Source: Rhynchopus sp. YZ270_cl-10
Taxonomy: Eukaryota; Euglenozoa; Diplonemea; Diplonemida; Diplonemidae
Length of the DNA stretch: 64,000 nucleotides
Direction: 5' to 3'
Assembly: GCA_964035575.1 (NCBI GenBank)
Contig: OZ037879.1
Coordinates: 620,001-684,000, forward strand
The notes under the pieces were generated by a model that worked only from the letters and a program-made list of their open reading frames with translations, did not search any database and had not been told where the DNA came from. This document shows, piece after piece, positions 21,540-31,153 of the stretch. A program made the translations under genes and the position numbers. How positions within the stretch are numbered: the stretch's first letter is position 1; each line of letters starts with the position of its first letter.

Positions 21540-24449
21540 CTAGTCGTAACACCCTGACTCAGAATGTAGGTCATCGCAGTCACCGAGAGAGGCAAAGAGT
21601 TGGGTCTCTTGTTCAACAATGAATGTACGTTCCGTGCATTCAACAGCGGCTAGGTCTGTGGAATGATGACAGAACATGGCGTGTGAGAGGTCCGCTACGA
21701 AGCGGGCGTGCTCGCTGAGCTCACGGAAGCGAACCTTCTTTGCATCCAGAACAGTGCGTGCCGTGGCGCTCCTGTACATAAGCTGGATGCGTACTGCCGC
21801 ATTGGAACAGACAGCGTGCTTTGCTGCTAATGTGATTCTCCCTAACATGCCCCTCCCGCACTGTTGCAGAATAAGCGACACATCGTACTGCTTCAGTTCC
21901 GTCCTTGCCATGTTCACAGCCTCCTCACGGCATTTAAGGTGTTCCACTCTGTCCGCTGCCGCCTTCCGTTCGGACAAATCTTGTTCGCGAATTCGCTGAA
22001 CCACCTCCTCCCTTTCCTCAGCCTCCTTTGAAGCGTGGAGCATACGTTCCGTGAACGCTGCATCATGTTGGTGTCTTCGTCGTATCCGCTCTTTCTTTGC
22101 AAGAACGACACGCCAGGACCGTTGGAGACACCAGACTGCGCGGATCAGGTCTCGCCCGCGGGCAGCCATTTGATCTTTGACGTGCAGTTCTTTGCGGTGC
22201 TGGCGGTACAACCGTTGTATACGGTATGCGGAGCGCTCCTCCTTGACCTCCTGCTCTCTGCGGTTGTAGAGGAACACCTCTCGGAAGAGACGCTGCACCT
22301 TCACAGTCTTGCGTGCACGGTGGCAGCGATACGCATTCTGTATTATCGGCGCTGCTCCGCACGCCAACAGCCGGCCCCGCCTCGCCTCCGCAAGCCCACA
22401 CCGCGCACGATAGCCATCAGACACCCGCGAAATAATGTTAATCCCGTTTTCTCGAACATCGTTTTCAGTGGGTTTGCGTACATCCCGCCATTTTTTCCTG
22501 ATGATGACAGATCGGAGGACGTATTTCACGATTTCTATTGCGTACGGTGCGTCTGCCAAGCGTTTCGTGTGTGCAAAGGCAAGGCGGGAGCGGAGGTCGA
22601 CCACTTCACGTTGGACACGAACCATGCGCCAAGAGGATTGGATGACCACGGCGCTGCAGACGCGGTTGTCGTGGACGCGCTGCTGCGCCATTTCTGCAGC
22701 AATGATCTCACCACGCTTGCGCCAGTGGCGTTTGCGGAGTCGTACCCAGCGCCACCAGCGTTGCAACCATATGCACTCTGTCGACATCTTGAGCATACGC
22801 GTTTCGAGGAGTGCCTGCTCAAAGACGCGGTTCTGCATCGCTGCGTTCGATTTCTGATAGTAGTTCCGCCACGACCGCGCGATGACGCACGCAGCACGGT
22901 CCTGCCGGATCTCACGCTCGACACGCTCGTCGTTGCACCGTAGAACGTCCTGTCTCCGGTCGTCCAGCCACTTCTTCGCACGCCTGGACTTATTCCTCCC
23001 TTTCACAAGATTGCTCACATAGCATTGCTTGTCATGAAAGATCTGATACAGTAGTTGCCTGCGATTGTACAACTCCAACCGGGCAAGACAGCGGCGGACA
23101 AGACATTGTATCTGAACGGCAGCGCGCTCTCGCTTTACCTTAAGTCTGTCGACCCCGACGGCAAGAGAGGACAAATGTTTTGCAACTTTTTTGAAGCTTT
23201 GTGAATACTGCCGTTTCGACATTGCAACATTCCGGGCACCAAGCTGCCCATCTCTTGACCGCTTCTTCACATCATTCGCAGACCCTGCGATGGATGAACC
23301 TTCCCTCCGCCAGGTATCACTGCTGGTCCCACTCACACTTTGTCTTGAAGGGGTGATCGGGGGCAGGAACGACGCGCCATCACTGCGACCGCACTCTGAC
23401 AGCGGCGCAGCGGGCTGCATCGCACGCGACCCTGCTGCCGCTTCCTCTCTTTCTCCTTCCTTTTCATGCAATGCTGCTGGGAGACTTGGCCTGCGACCTA
23501 GACTCTTCACATCTACGACAGTTTTTGGAAGTTTGTAGACAGTGTTGCGCTGCATATCTGAGATTGCATGGGCAGCAGGGTCTGTTGGGTAGAGATGTTG
23601 TGAAGAAAACTGCTGCGCCGCATCGATTGCGGTGCGGGAGGCTGCACTGCGGCCGCTGTGGTGGAGCTCCACTGCAAGGTTGTAGTACGCTACGGCAAGC
23701 ATCGCCCCGGTACCTGGGGTGTTGTGGAGGGTGTCCACAGCGTCTTGGGCATGCACAGCTGCTGCATCGTGACGTCCAAGCTTTCCCAACGCTGCCGCAG
23801 AATTCAACCTTGCCGCCGCCACATCTGTTACACTCGCTTGAGGGTTCGCCTCATAGAGCGTCAAGCTCTCAGCACAGTACCTCGCCGCCTCCTCCATCGA
23901 CCCCGCATGCCTACAGAACACCGCGCACGCAGCGAGATACCCTGCCCTCGCGTACAACCTCTCCTCATCCGGCACCGTCAACCCTAACACACCGCTTGCG
24001 GAGACACCTTCTTCAGCGTCTACAAGGAGACTCCGCGCCATAGCAAACTGTGGTGGTGTATCCGTGCACGCTGCTGCGACAGCGCGCGCCACAGAACTGT
24101 AGGTTTTGCTTAGAAGCGCGGCATCGACGTTCAATTTGTCCCGCATTCTCTGGAGAAGTGCCCCTGCCTCCTGCAGCAGTGCGGTAGATGAGGGTGCAGA
24201 GACAGAAGAAGCAGCCTCTCTGCTAGCAGCACGGTGCGGATGAGGTGCCGCCCGACGTTTTCGTTCAGAAGGAGGAGGAGGAGCAGGCCCTCGTCTGGCA
24301 GATCTTTTTGAAAGTGCAGGTGAAGGTGTACCCCTCGGTGGAGCTGGAACATTATGCCTAACAGGAGGCGCAGGTACTACATACGGAGACCCTGACGGCA
24401 GTGATGAGGTCGGTGTCCCGGCAGCTTCAAACGGTGAAAAGTCATCCAT
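21540..24449 (-). CDS. Helical-repeat and multi-IQ-motif protein (969 residues)
   Basis: A single exon from the ATG at 24449 to the stop at 21540. Residues 1-85 are proline/serine/arginine-rich and probably disordered. Residues 85-300 look like TPR-type helical pairs (ARAGYLAACAVFCRHAGSME, AARLNSAAALGKLGRHDAAA, LAVAYYNLAVELHHSGRS). From about residue 440 there are eight or more IQ-like calmodulin-binding motifs: AAVQIQCLVRRCLARLEL, ACVIARSWRNYYQ, AVVIQSSWRMVRVQRE, APIIQNAYRCHRARK, YRIQRLYRQHRK, WCLQRSWRVVLAKKER, AAVRIQLMYRSATART. Such proteins bind calmodulin or centrin light chains and are common in basal bodies and axonemes of protists. Role and partners are inferred from architecture only. 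A foldback element lies 54 bp upstream of the ATG. Confidence 0.85.
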   Translation of the reverse strand: MDDFSPFEAAGTPTSSLPSGSPYVVPAPPVRHNVPAPPRGTPSPALSKRSARRGPAPPPPSERKRRAAPHPHRAASREAASSVSAPSSTALLQEAGALLQRMRDKLNVDAALLSKTYSSVARAVAAACTDTPPQFAMARSLLVDAEEGVSASGVLGLTVPDEERLYARAGYLAACAVFCRHAGSMEEAARYCAESLTLYEANPQASVTDVAAARLNSAAALGKLGRHDAAAVHAQDAVDTLHNTPGTGAMLAVAYYNLAVELHHSGRSAASRTAIDAAQQFSSQHLYPTDPAAHAISDMQRNTVYKLPKTVVDVKSLGRRPSLPAALHEKEGEREEAAAGSRAMQPAAPLSECGRSDGASFLPPITPSRQSVSGTSSDTWRREGSSIAGSANDVKKRSRDGQLGARNVAMSKRQYSQSFKKVAKHLSSLAVGVDRLKVKRERAAVQIQCLVRRCLARLELYNRRQLLYQIFHDKQCYVSNLVKGRNKSRRAKKWLDDRRQDVLRCNDERVEREIRQDRAACVIARSWRNYYQKSNAAMQNRVFEQALLETRMLKMSTECIWLQRWWRWVRLRKRHWRKRGEIIAAEMAQQRVHDNRVCSAVVIQSSWRMVRVQREVVDLRSRLAFAHTKRLADAPYAIEIVKYVLRSVIIRKKWRDVRKPTENDVRENGINIISRVSDGYRARCGLAEARRGRLLACGAAPIIQNAYRCHRARKTVKVQRLFREVFLYNRREQEVKEERSAYRIQRLYRQHRKELHVKDQMAARGRDLIRAVWCLQRSWRVVLAKKERIRRRHQHDAAFTERMLHASKEAEEREEVVQRIREQDLSERKAAADRVEHLKCREEAVNMARTELKQYDVSLILQQCGRGMLGRITLAAKHAVCSNAAVRIQLMYRSATARTVLDAKKVRFRELSEHARFVADLSHAMFCHHSTDLAAVECTERTFIVEQETQLFASLGDCDDLHSESGCYD

Positions 24450-24502
24450 TTTATGGCATAGAAAAAAAAGAAAAACTCACTAAAAAGGAAATACAATTCT
24501 TA

Positions 24503-24948
24503 TGGGGAGATCCGGGTGCCCGCAACAACAATATTCACAAGCAATCACAAAAAAAAAATCCTCTTCACAAAAAATCACAAACAATCACAAACAAAAAATC
24601 TTATTCACACAAAATCACACAAAATCACAAAAAATAAATCCTATTCACAAAAAATCACAAACAATCACAAAAAATAAATCCTATTCGCAAAAAAACACAA
24701 ACGATCACAAAAAATCACAAAAATCACAAAAAAAAAATCCTATTCACAAACAATCACAAAAAATCACAAACAAAAAATCTTATTCACAAAAAATTTGTTG
24801 TGAATAGAATTTTTTTTTTGTGATTTTTTGTATTTATTTTGTGTGATTTGTTGTGATTTGTTGTGATTTGTTGTGATTTGTTGTGATTTTTTGTGATTTT
24901 TTGTGATTTTTTGTGAATATTGTTGTTGCGGGCACCCGGATCTCCCCA
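24503..24948. mobile_element. 446-bp foldback element of TCACAA repeats, target duplication TCTTA
   Basis: The end TGGGGAGATCCGGGTGCC (24503-) is matched exactly in inverted orientation up to 24948, with the TIR continuing through GCAACAACAATATTCACAA. The 5-bp duplication TCTTA flanks it (24498-24502, 24949-24953). The left arm is a tandem array of AATCACAAA-type units and the right arm its complement TTTGTGATT, so the element folds end to end. It is the clearest example of the satellite-armed class. It sits just upstream of the IQ gene's start codon. Confidence 0.9.
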
Positions 24949-24953
24949 TCTTA

Positions 24954-25666
24954 TCGAGTTAAGAGGTGAAAAGGGGGTGGGGAGGGAAGGTGTATGTTCT
25001 GTGTGGGGTTTTTTGTGGATGAAGTTGGCGAAAAAAAATTGAACGCAAAAGACGAGGTAGGGGGTGCCGCAATGGATTCAGTGAGAACATCCAATGATGT
25101 AAAAGCCGCTGATTTAAAACGACTTTCGCAGATCTCTGCTGCGTTTCGGACGGGCTTCAACCACATGGAAGTGACAACACAGATGAAGAAAATAAATAAA
25201 TACACTCATGAAAAAATGAAGTTGGGCAGTGCAATTGAAAGAAAAAAAGGAGAGTGCTCTAAGGGGACTGAGGTTCAGAGAGGGAGAGATGGGCTCAATA
25301 TTGATATTCGTTCTAAATATTTCTTGTTTTTTTCTTCTTGAAAACTTGGTTGTTTTAGTGTAGACACCCGAAGATGAACTCCACTATACAAAACGCTGTT
25401 TTTTTTCTTCTTTTCCCGGCTGTGTGTGCGTACTCTTTTTTAGTCGTTATCGCAACCCCATCCGACCCCATTCCCTCCCCCCAACCCACCTTTTTGTAAT
25501 GTTTAGAACCCTCGATCCGTTCGGGCTCTTTTATGCACTGTCTTTTAAGAAAACGACTTTTTGAAAAACGCAAACTTTGCAAAAAATAAAAAAAGGAAAA
25601 AAGCTTACACACACAACCACCCCGGTCTTACCCATTGTGGATGCCCTTTGTGGAGGGGGTCCACTC
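24954..25666. other. Intergenic
   Basis: A + strand open stretch (about 25070-25270) lacks motifs and is not called. 25336-25386 is one copy of a 50-bp dispersed repeat (GAAAACTTGGTTGT, then AGTGTAGACACCCGA), also at 41961-42010. Confidence 0.45.
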
Positions 25667-27101
25667 TCAGTAGGCAGCAACCTTCACCTTGTCTTCCATT
25701 TTGAAGATGGAGTCCTTTGGGATTTTGAACTTCGTTGGCAGCCGTTCCAGCAAGGTTGCCCCGACATCCCCCTGTGTGAAGGTGTGTGCGGTGTGTGGTT
25801 TTTTGACAGGAGAAAAGGTTATTTTGAGTAAGAAATAGAGAAGAAAAAAATAAGCTAGGACGAAGCCTCCACGCTTAGCGAACCCTGTATCACAATCGTT
25901 TATTGTACAGCATCAGCTGTGTGGCCTTGCATCGTGTGGTACTAAGGTAAATCATGGGTTGTAGTCAGTCTCTGACACTGATTTTTGGGCCAGGCCGAGG
26001 ATCGGACACTTCTCACTCGAGTGCGAGAGGTGCGAGATTAGTCAGTCTGACTCAGACTACAAATAATAAATGGTAACCTATTACGTTACCGAGAAACGTT
26101 AAGAAACGACCATATCCGTTTGGTGCACCAACGCGGTAGAGCTATTCGCCAGAAACCCGTACAGTGTAACATCTGATGTGCCCTCCGTCCTTCCTCTAAA
26201 TCAGGAAGAGAAGAAAAAAAACTGCCCAAAGGGGTTAGGGGAGCCTTGGGGGGAGGGATGGAAACGACGGCGTACCTGGATCTCAATTGCATCCGGCTGT
26301 CCGGCGTTGGAGACGACAGCGGCACCGCAGGAGAACTGCTTCTTGAATGCCTTCGCTATTTCGTCGAGTTTGTGGTCTGCAAAAGGGGGTAAAGTTTGTT
26401 TCGTTTTTTGTTTTTGCTATTTTTACTTTTTGCTGTTTTGTTTCTTTTTGCAGCATGACCAGGGGTCATTAAGACAGGGTGTTACCTTGCAAAAGGGGGG
26501 TGATTTGTTGTGTCCCAACGTACTTCGTTATTGTACTCAATGCCACTCAAGGTCTGTCCACTAAGAGAAAGAGAAAAACCCAATTTCAGATGATAATTGA
26601 TTGCTTCGTATAATAAAAAATCTGACTTGAAATACAAAGCCCTCACATGACAGTGTACCATTAGGTCTTGGTATGACCAGTGCACCGTGATACGGGTGTC
26701 TACCCATTGCGTGGTTTGCATCTGATAAAAAGTATATTGGGCATACCGAACTGGTCCATCCCCTTCACAGTGGTGATGTGCTTCCTCCCTCCACGTCTCT
26801 GCACCGCAACGAGGACCTCCTTGAGCGCGCCCTTCTTCTTCTTGCCGCCAGGGAGCTCCTGCACACCGTCGTCGTCCTTCTTCTTCTTCTTCTTCCCCTT
26901 CTCCTGGAGGCTGTCTAATGCGACCTTTTGTGTTTCGAGCCACGGTTTGCAGCCCTCCAGCTTGCCGCTGAACTCACAGAACTCCGCAGGGAAGGTGCAG
27001 TTCGGGCAGTACGCGATCACAAGAGGGCGTTCCTCGCATGTGGCCTCGTCCTCCTCGGTGTCCTCGTCATCGCTATTGCGTTTCTCCGGATCGTCACTCA
27101 T
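25667..27101 (-). CDS. DENR: Density-regulated protein DENR (translation re-initiation/recycling factor), 3 exons
   Basis: The exons are 27101-26747, 26376-26276 and 25771-25667; junctions are GT...AG and in frame, giving 186 residues. The N-terminus has the DENR cysteine signature YCPNCTFPAEFCEF followed by KPWLE. A lysine-rich linker follows, and then an SUI1/eIF1-like domain: RGGRKHITTVKGMDQF, HKLDEIAKAFKKQFSCGAAV, AIEIQGDVGATLLERLPTKF. DENR pairs with MCT-1 and acts on the 40S subunit in re-initiation and in removing deacylated tRNA after termination. The length is close to the human protein (198). Intron 1 holds an introner-like repeat copy and intron 2 is about 500 bp. The YR retroelement's direct repeat starts 34 bp upstream of the ATG. 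Confidence 0.93.
26617..26727. repeat. Introner-like repeat, copy in DENR intron 1
   Basis: It starts GACTTGAAATACAAAGCCC and ends CGTGGTTTGCATCTGATAAA. Its end lies about 20 bp from the intron's donor site. The orientation is the same as the other copies, antisense to the gene. Confidence 0.75.
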
Positions 27102-27134
27102 CTTGTCTTTTTGTGTTTTCTGTGGAAGTTGGTT

Positions 27135-29128
27135 GGACCGTGTTTATGAGGCTATATTCTTTATCAGGTATGACAGAATGTTCACCCTTCCCACACCACT
27201 GCAGAGCTGATGCAAGATGGCGCTTCAGATACTCATCATCAAAAAGCGGCACAAAATTTTTACCCACTTGCCTGCCCCTGTGCCCAAGCGTTCGGTGTTC
27301 CGAGCAAGCAGACTGCTGGAAATTTTTTTTGGAGATTGCCGAATAAACCGCCGATCCGCGTGGGAAAGGGTTGTCGAGAATAATAAGGGGATAACCACCG
27401 TGTTGGTGGTATAAATGATGCCAAGGGCATCTCGGAACCGATCCGTCGGGCAGCAGCCACAAACATCAACCACATTGGCTACCTGACAGGAGCCACCTCA
27501 GCACCAAACCACGACTCTGGGGCGACTCTGAGCTCAACGGAGATGGAGTTAATAGGCAAAATCTCTTGTTTCATGCCAAGGCAGCAAAATACGTAGACCA
27601 AAGATGAGTTTGATGCCGGCAAAATCGATGCCCACGTCTCCGAGAAGACAGATGCCCCCACCATCAAGGGAGCTGTTCCGCCAGCTAGCATCGCAGCGCT
27701 GAGCTCAATCCACCTGCAGCCAGCTTTCATGAAGGGACACAACCTTCGGATTTTACTTCAATTGAGAAAGTTTGCGGTTACGATATAAAAAACGTTGTGT
27801 CTTTTTTTGTCTCAAAGGACAGAAGGGTAAAGGGAAGAAGGGGTCAGGGGGAGAATAACGTTCTATGCTTGATGGATTTTATTCAATTGCTTTTTCCGCT
27901 CAAAAAAAAAAATGCTTCTTTTTAGTTAAAAAAATAGCCATCATTTTTTAATTTGATTTGAGCAATTGAACAGAGGAAAGAGGCAAAACTGTGGTTGTGG
28001 TTGTTGATGCAGGCACCTCCGACTGACCCACGTACGATGCCAGCCATCCGGATGAAAGCACAAAGAACCCTGGAAAAATAACGAAAGGAGGTACCCTAAA
28101 TTGGTCAAAAATGGTAAAAATGGTAAAAATGGTAGGAATTTTGGGGGCTTTTTTAGGGGGAAAAAAGGGTGAGGGGAGTTGGGTCCAGTCATAGGGGGTA
28201 TAGCATATTTTTTGGAAAATTCTTCAAAAAATCAAGGATTTTTGCTGGGCACAATGAAAATTTTCAGAAAAATCCCAATTTTCGGCCAAATTTGGAGCAA
28301 ATTATGGCCCACCCACCCCGATTTTGGGTCAAAAACCGACTTCATTTTTGCACAGGAGTGCCTACGATTTCGTAAACCAGAGGTCCTCTGGATGCATGCA
28401 TTGATAAACACAACACTGGAAATTGCAAGGAACGGGTCTGCATGTGCGTGTTCTCTAGCCACCACAGTCACAGGGTATGCACAAAATGACCGAAGTGCAA
28501 TGGCGTGAACGAAGTGCAATGGCGATAATGGAAAGATAGATGCCGGCATTGGTGAATTGCTGGAGTTCTGCACAGGAAGCTAGCATGACGTAGAATCACT
28601 GTGTGAACAAAATGACCGTATTTTGGTTGAAAATTTGACTTGAAAATTTTTTTTCATAATTTGCCCAATCGAAGGTTTTCCTTGGATTTTTTGGGCCATT
28701 TTATGACGTACCACGCCCGATTTTGGGCGAAAAAAAAATTTTTTTTTGGTCAAAAATCGCCTTGTATTACCACTGTATTGGTGTAGGCTTGTACACAGAA
28801 GTGTGTTTTGTGTAACCACAGATGGTCAAAACACCCGATTTTTGCATTTTTTTTTTTTTTTTTGCATTTTTTGGTGCCCAAAGACCCACCTCAGTGGTCG
28901 AAATTTTCCCGAAAAAAAAAATTTTTTTTTTTGAGATTTTTCGATTTTTCGACAAGGCGCTGGCCCATACAAAGTGCACTGGTGGTACAGAAAATGGCTG
29001 GGGAATAAACTCTAGATGCTCAAAACAGCCCAATTCATGCTTTTTTTGACTTTTTGGTCTCAGAAGGGTGCCTAGGGTGTAGTGAGCAGGCCTCAAAAAC
29101 ACTTGTGAAAAAAAAAAAATTTTTTTTT
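27135..29128. repeat. 2-kb direct repeat, copy 1
   Basis: It begins GGACCGTGTTTATGAGGC and ends in A/T homopolymers before GTTTTCGTAACG. It matches 34832-36825 at a constant offset of 7697, with no difference seen. It includes poly-A/T patches and subunits sharing GCGCTGGCCCATACAAA. Confidence 0.93.
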
Positions 29129-29312
29129 GTTTTCGTAACGCCAAACTCTTTAACCTTTGTTTGATTGAGCTTACTGAATCGCTCAACTGCGATGGGAAAA
29201 ATCGTGCGAGTTTTGATCTCGTCTAAAATTCTTTCTTTAGATGAAATTCGAGATCTGAACTGCTACGATAATTTGAGAAATCCAGAAAGCTTCAGAGATA
29301 ATGAAATCCCCA
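29125..29312. repeat. 188-bp direct repeat, copy 1 (next to the recombinase ORF)
   Basis: From TTTTGTTTTCGTAACGCC to GATAATGAAATCCCCA. It matches 30751-30938 at a constant offset of 1626. The two copies bracket the tyrosine recombinase ORF. Confidence 0.93.
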
Positions 29313-29412
29313 GGGTGGGGCGCGAAAAAAAGCCAAAGAGAAATAACATAGTTGGTAAAAGAGTCTGACAAAATGATCACTCTGACATATTGATGTATAA
29401 TGGACAGTAAAC

Positions 29413-30576
29413 CTAGTATTCACTCTCACTGTCACTACTGTCCAGGCCAGGGTGGAGGTTAGGATCCTGGACGATGTCCGTCATAGCCCTCTGTCCCAGT
29501 TTGTTCCAACAGATGTAGTCCTTGAACGATCGAGAGTTCCAACTCCCCGCTTTTAGGAGTATCGCTAAATTTGGGTTAGCAATGGACACATCTTGGGCTG
29601 CGCCTCTACGAAAGCTGTGCGTACCGTAACCGGCTGGGGAGGGATCCTCGTGGGCAGAAGCCTTGCTCTTAACATCCTTAAGAAAGTGGACATAGGAGCA
29701 CGAGAAAATCTTCTCACCACAGGATACCGTATCACGAATGTAGGGCCAGATGATGTGGACCGGACAGGTCTTCCTCCAACCCGCTTGTTCGACTCCGGCA
29801 CACGTACACCCACGTGACAGTACCTCACCGGTGCTGATGTTCTTTCTCTTAGCCAGTACAATGAAAAGTTGGCCTTGAAAACAGAAAACAGAACTGTGGG
29901 TCTGGGAGTCCCTGATCCGTTTGAGCGCAGTGTGGGGGGCGTCATCGAGCGCACCTCTTCGGAGGTCAATGGCTTCGTTTCGGCACCTGAGGAGGAAGAC
30001 GTAACATAGTACACACAGGAACTGGAAATGTTGCCGTGTTATATGGGACAGCATGGCTGGGCACAAGACCATCTTGTCAAGAAGAGGAGAGCAGATCGGG
30101 TCCTTCTGGCCAGAGCGCTCCTTCAGTGACGCGAGACCTCTGAGGGTTTCAGACACCACAGCAGTCCGTAGATTGCAGTCACTACCCAAGTAGCGGTGTA
30201 CCTTCTGGAGTGCACTGATGTTCGTCTCAGCGTACGCCTTGCACTTGTGGATGGCGATAAAACCACTGAAGTCCACGGGATTAATGGGGAAGTGAGGGAT
30301 GTCTAGTGCTGTTGCATATGATCCCCATGCACGTATCGCCGTGAAGTAGGTATACCACGACGCCGGGGAGATCGAGAAGATAATGAGGCGTTGGGCTGCA
30401 TCCTGAGCCGCAGCTCTAGCATCAGAAACGCTACCTGCACACATCTCCTCGATCTTACGCTTGAGGCTTAACCGGGGTTCACGCCTCCGAGCGTCACTGT
30501 TGCACAAGTCGTTTGTCAAGCGCGTAACCACTTGATCCGCCGTGATGTTCGAAAGGATTAGGTTAGCGGAGTTCAT
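29413..30576 (-). CDS. Tyrosine recombinase of the YR retroelement
   Basis: A 387-residue ORF with an N-terminal SAM-like helical domain and a C-terminal catalytic domain of the tyrosine recombinase/phage-integrase fold (recognisable GTHSFRRGAA region). In this family the enzyme inserts a circular DNA intermediate by site-specific recombination, so no target-site duplication is expected. The ORF looks whole. Confidence 0.85.
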   Translation of the reverse strand: MNSANLILSNITADQVVTRLTNDLCNSDARRREPRLSLKRKIEEMCAGSVSDARAAAQDAAQRLIIFSISPASWYTYFTAIRAWGSYATALDIPHFPINPVDFSGFIAIHKCKAYAETNISALQKVHRYLGSDCNLRTAVVSETLRGLASLKERSGQKDPICSPLLDKMVLCPAMLSHITRQHFQFLCVLCYVFLLRCRNEAIDLRRGALDDAPHTALKRIRDSQTHSSVFCFQGQLFIVLAKRKNISTGEVLSRGCTCAGVEQAGWRKTCPVHIIWPYIRDTVSCGEKIFSCSYVHFLKDVKSKASAHEDPSPAGYGTHSFRRGAAQDVSIANPNLAILLKAGSWNSRSFKDYICWNKLGQRAMTDIVQDPNLHPGLDSSDSESEY

Positions 30577-30750
30577 CGTGTATGCAAACTCTGGAGTGGG
30601 TGGGCGGGAGAAATTATAAATTCTTTAAAGTGTCATGTTAACGATTTGTATCGCATGGAAATCATACCGTATGATTTCGTTAAGCGGTTGCAGAGTTGGC
30701 TAGCCGAAAACAAAAAGGCTGATATTTGGTTGCACAAAATATAATCCTTC

Positions 30751-30938
30751 TTTTGTTTTCGTAACGCCAAACTCTTTAACCTTTGTTTGATTGAGCTTAC
30801 TGAATCGCTCAACTGCGATGGGAAAAATCGTGCGAGTTTTGATCTCGTCTAAAATTCTTTCTTTAGATGAAATTCGAGATCTGAACTGCTACGATAATTT
30901 GAGAAATCCAGAAAGCTTCAGAGATAATGAAATCCCCA
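30751..30938. repeat. 188-bp direct repeat, copy 2
   Basis: Same orientation as the copy at 29125-29312. It lies between the recombinase and the reverse transcriptase ORFs. Confidence 0.93.
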
Positions 30939-31153
30939 ACGCAGATCTCTGGCTTTCATATCCCAACGCAGGCAAGGAGTTGATCGAGAAGGAGGAAGAG
31001 CGATAACGACATAGCTATGATGCCAAGGAATGATGAGAGGGTAGAACAGGTGAGCAAGGGTGAGCCGCTTTTTTTTTTTTTTTTTTTTATATACTGTAGA
31101 TAGGACAGGGGAGAAACACAAAAGGGAGGGAAGGGGGTGGGTCCGAAGGAGAA

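Noticed and set aside
24994-25341. + strand frame of 115 codons
   Set aside because: No motif, low complexity at both ends, opposite strand to neighbours; not enough to call a gene.
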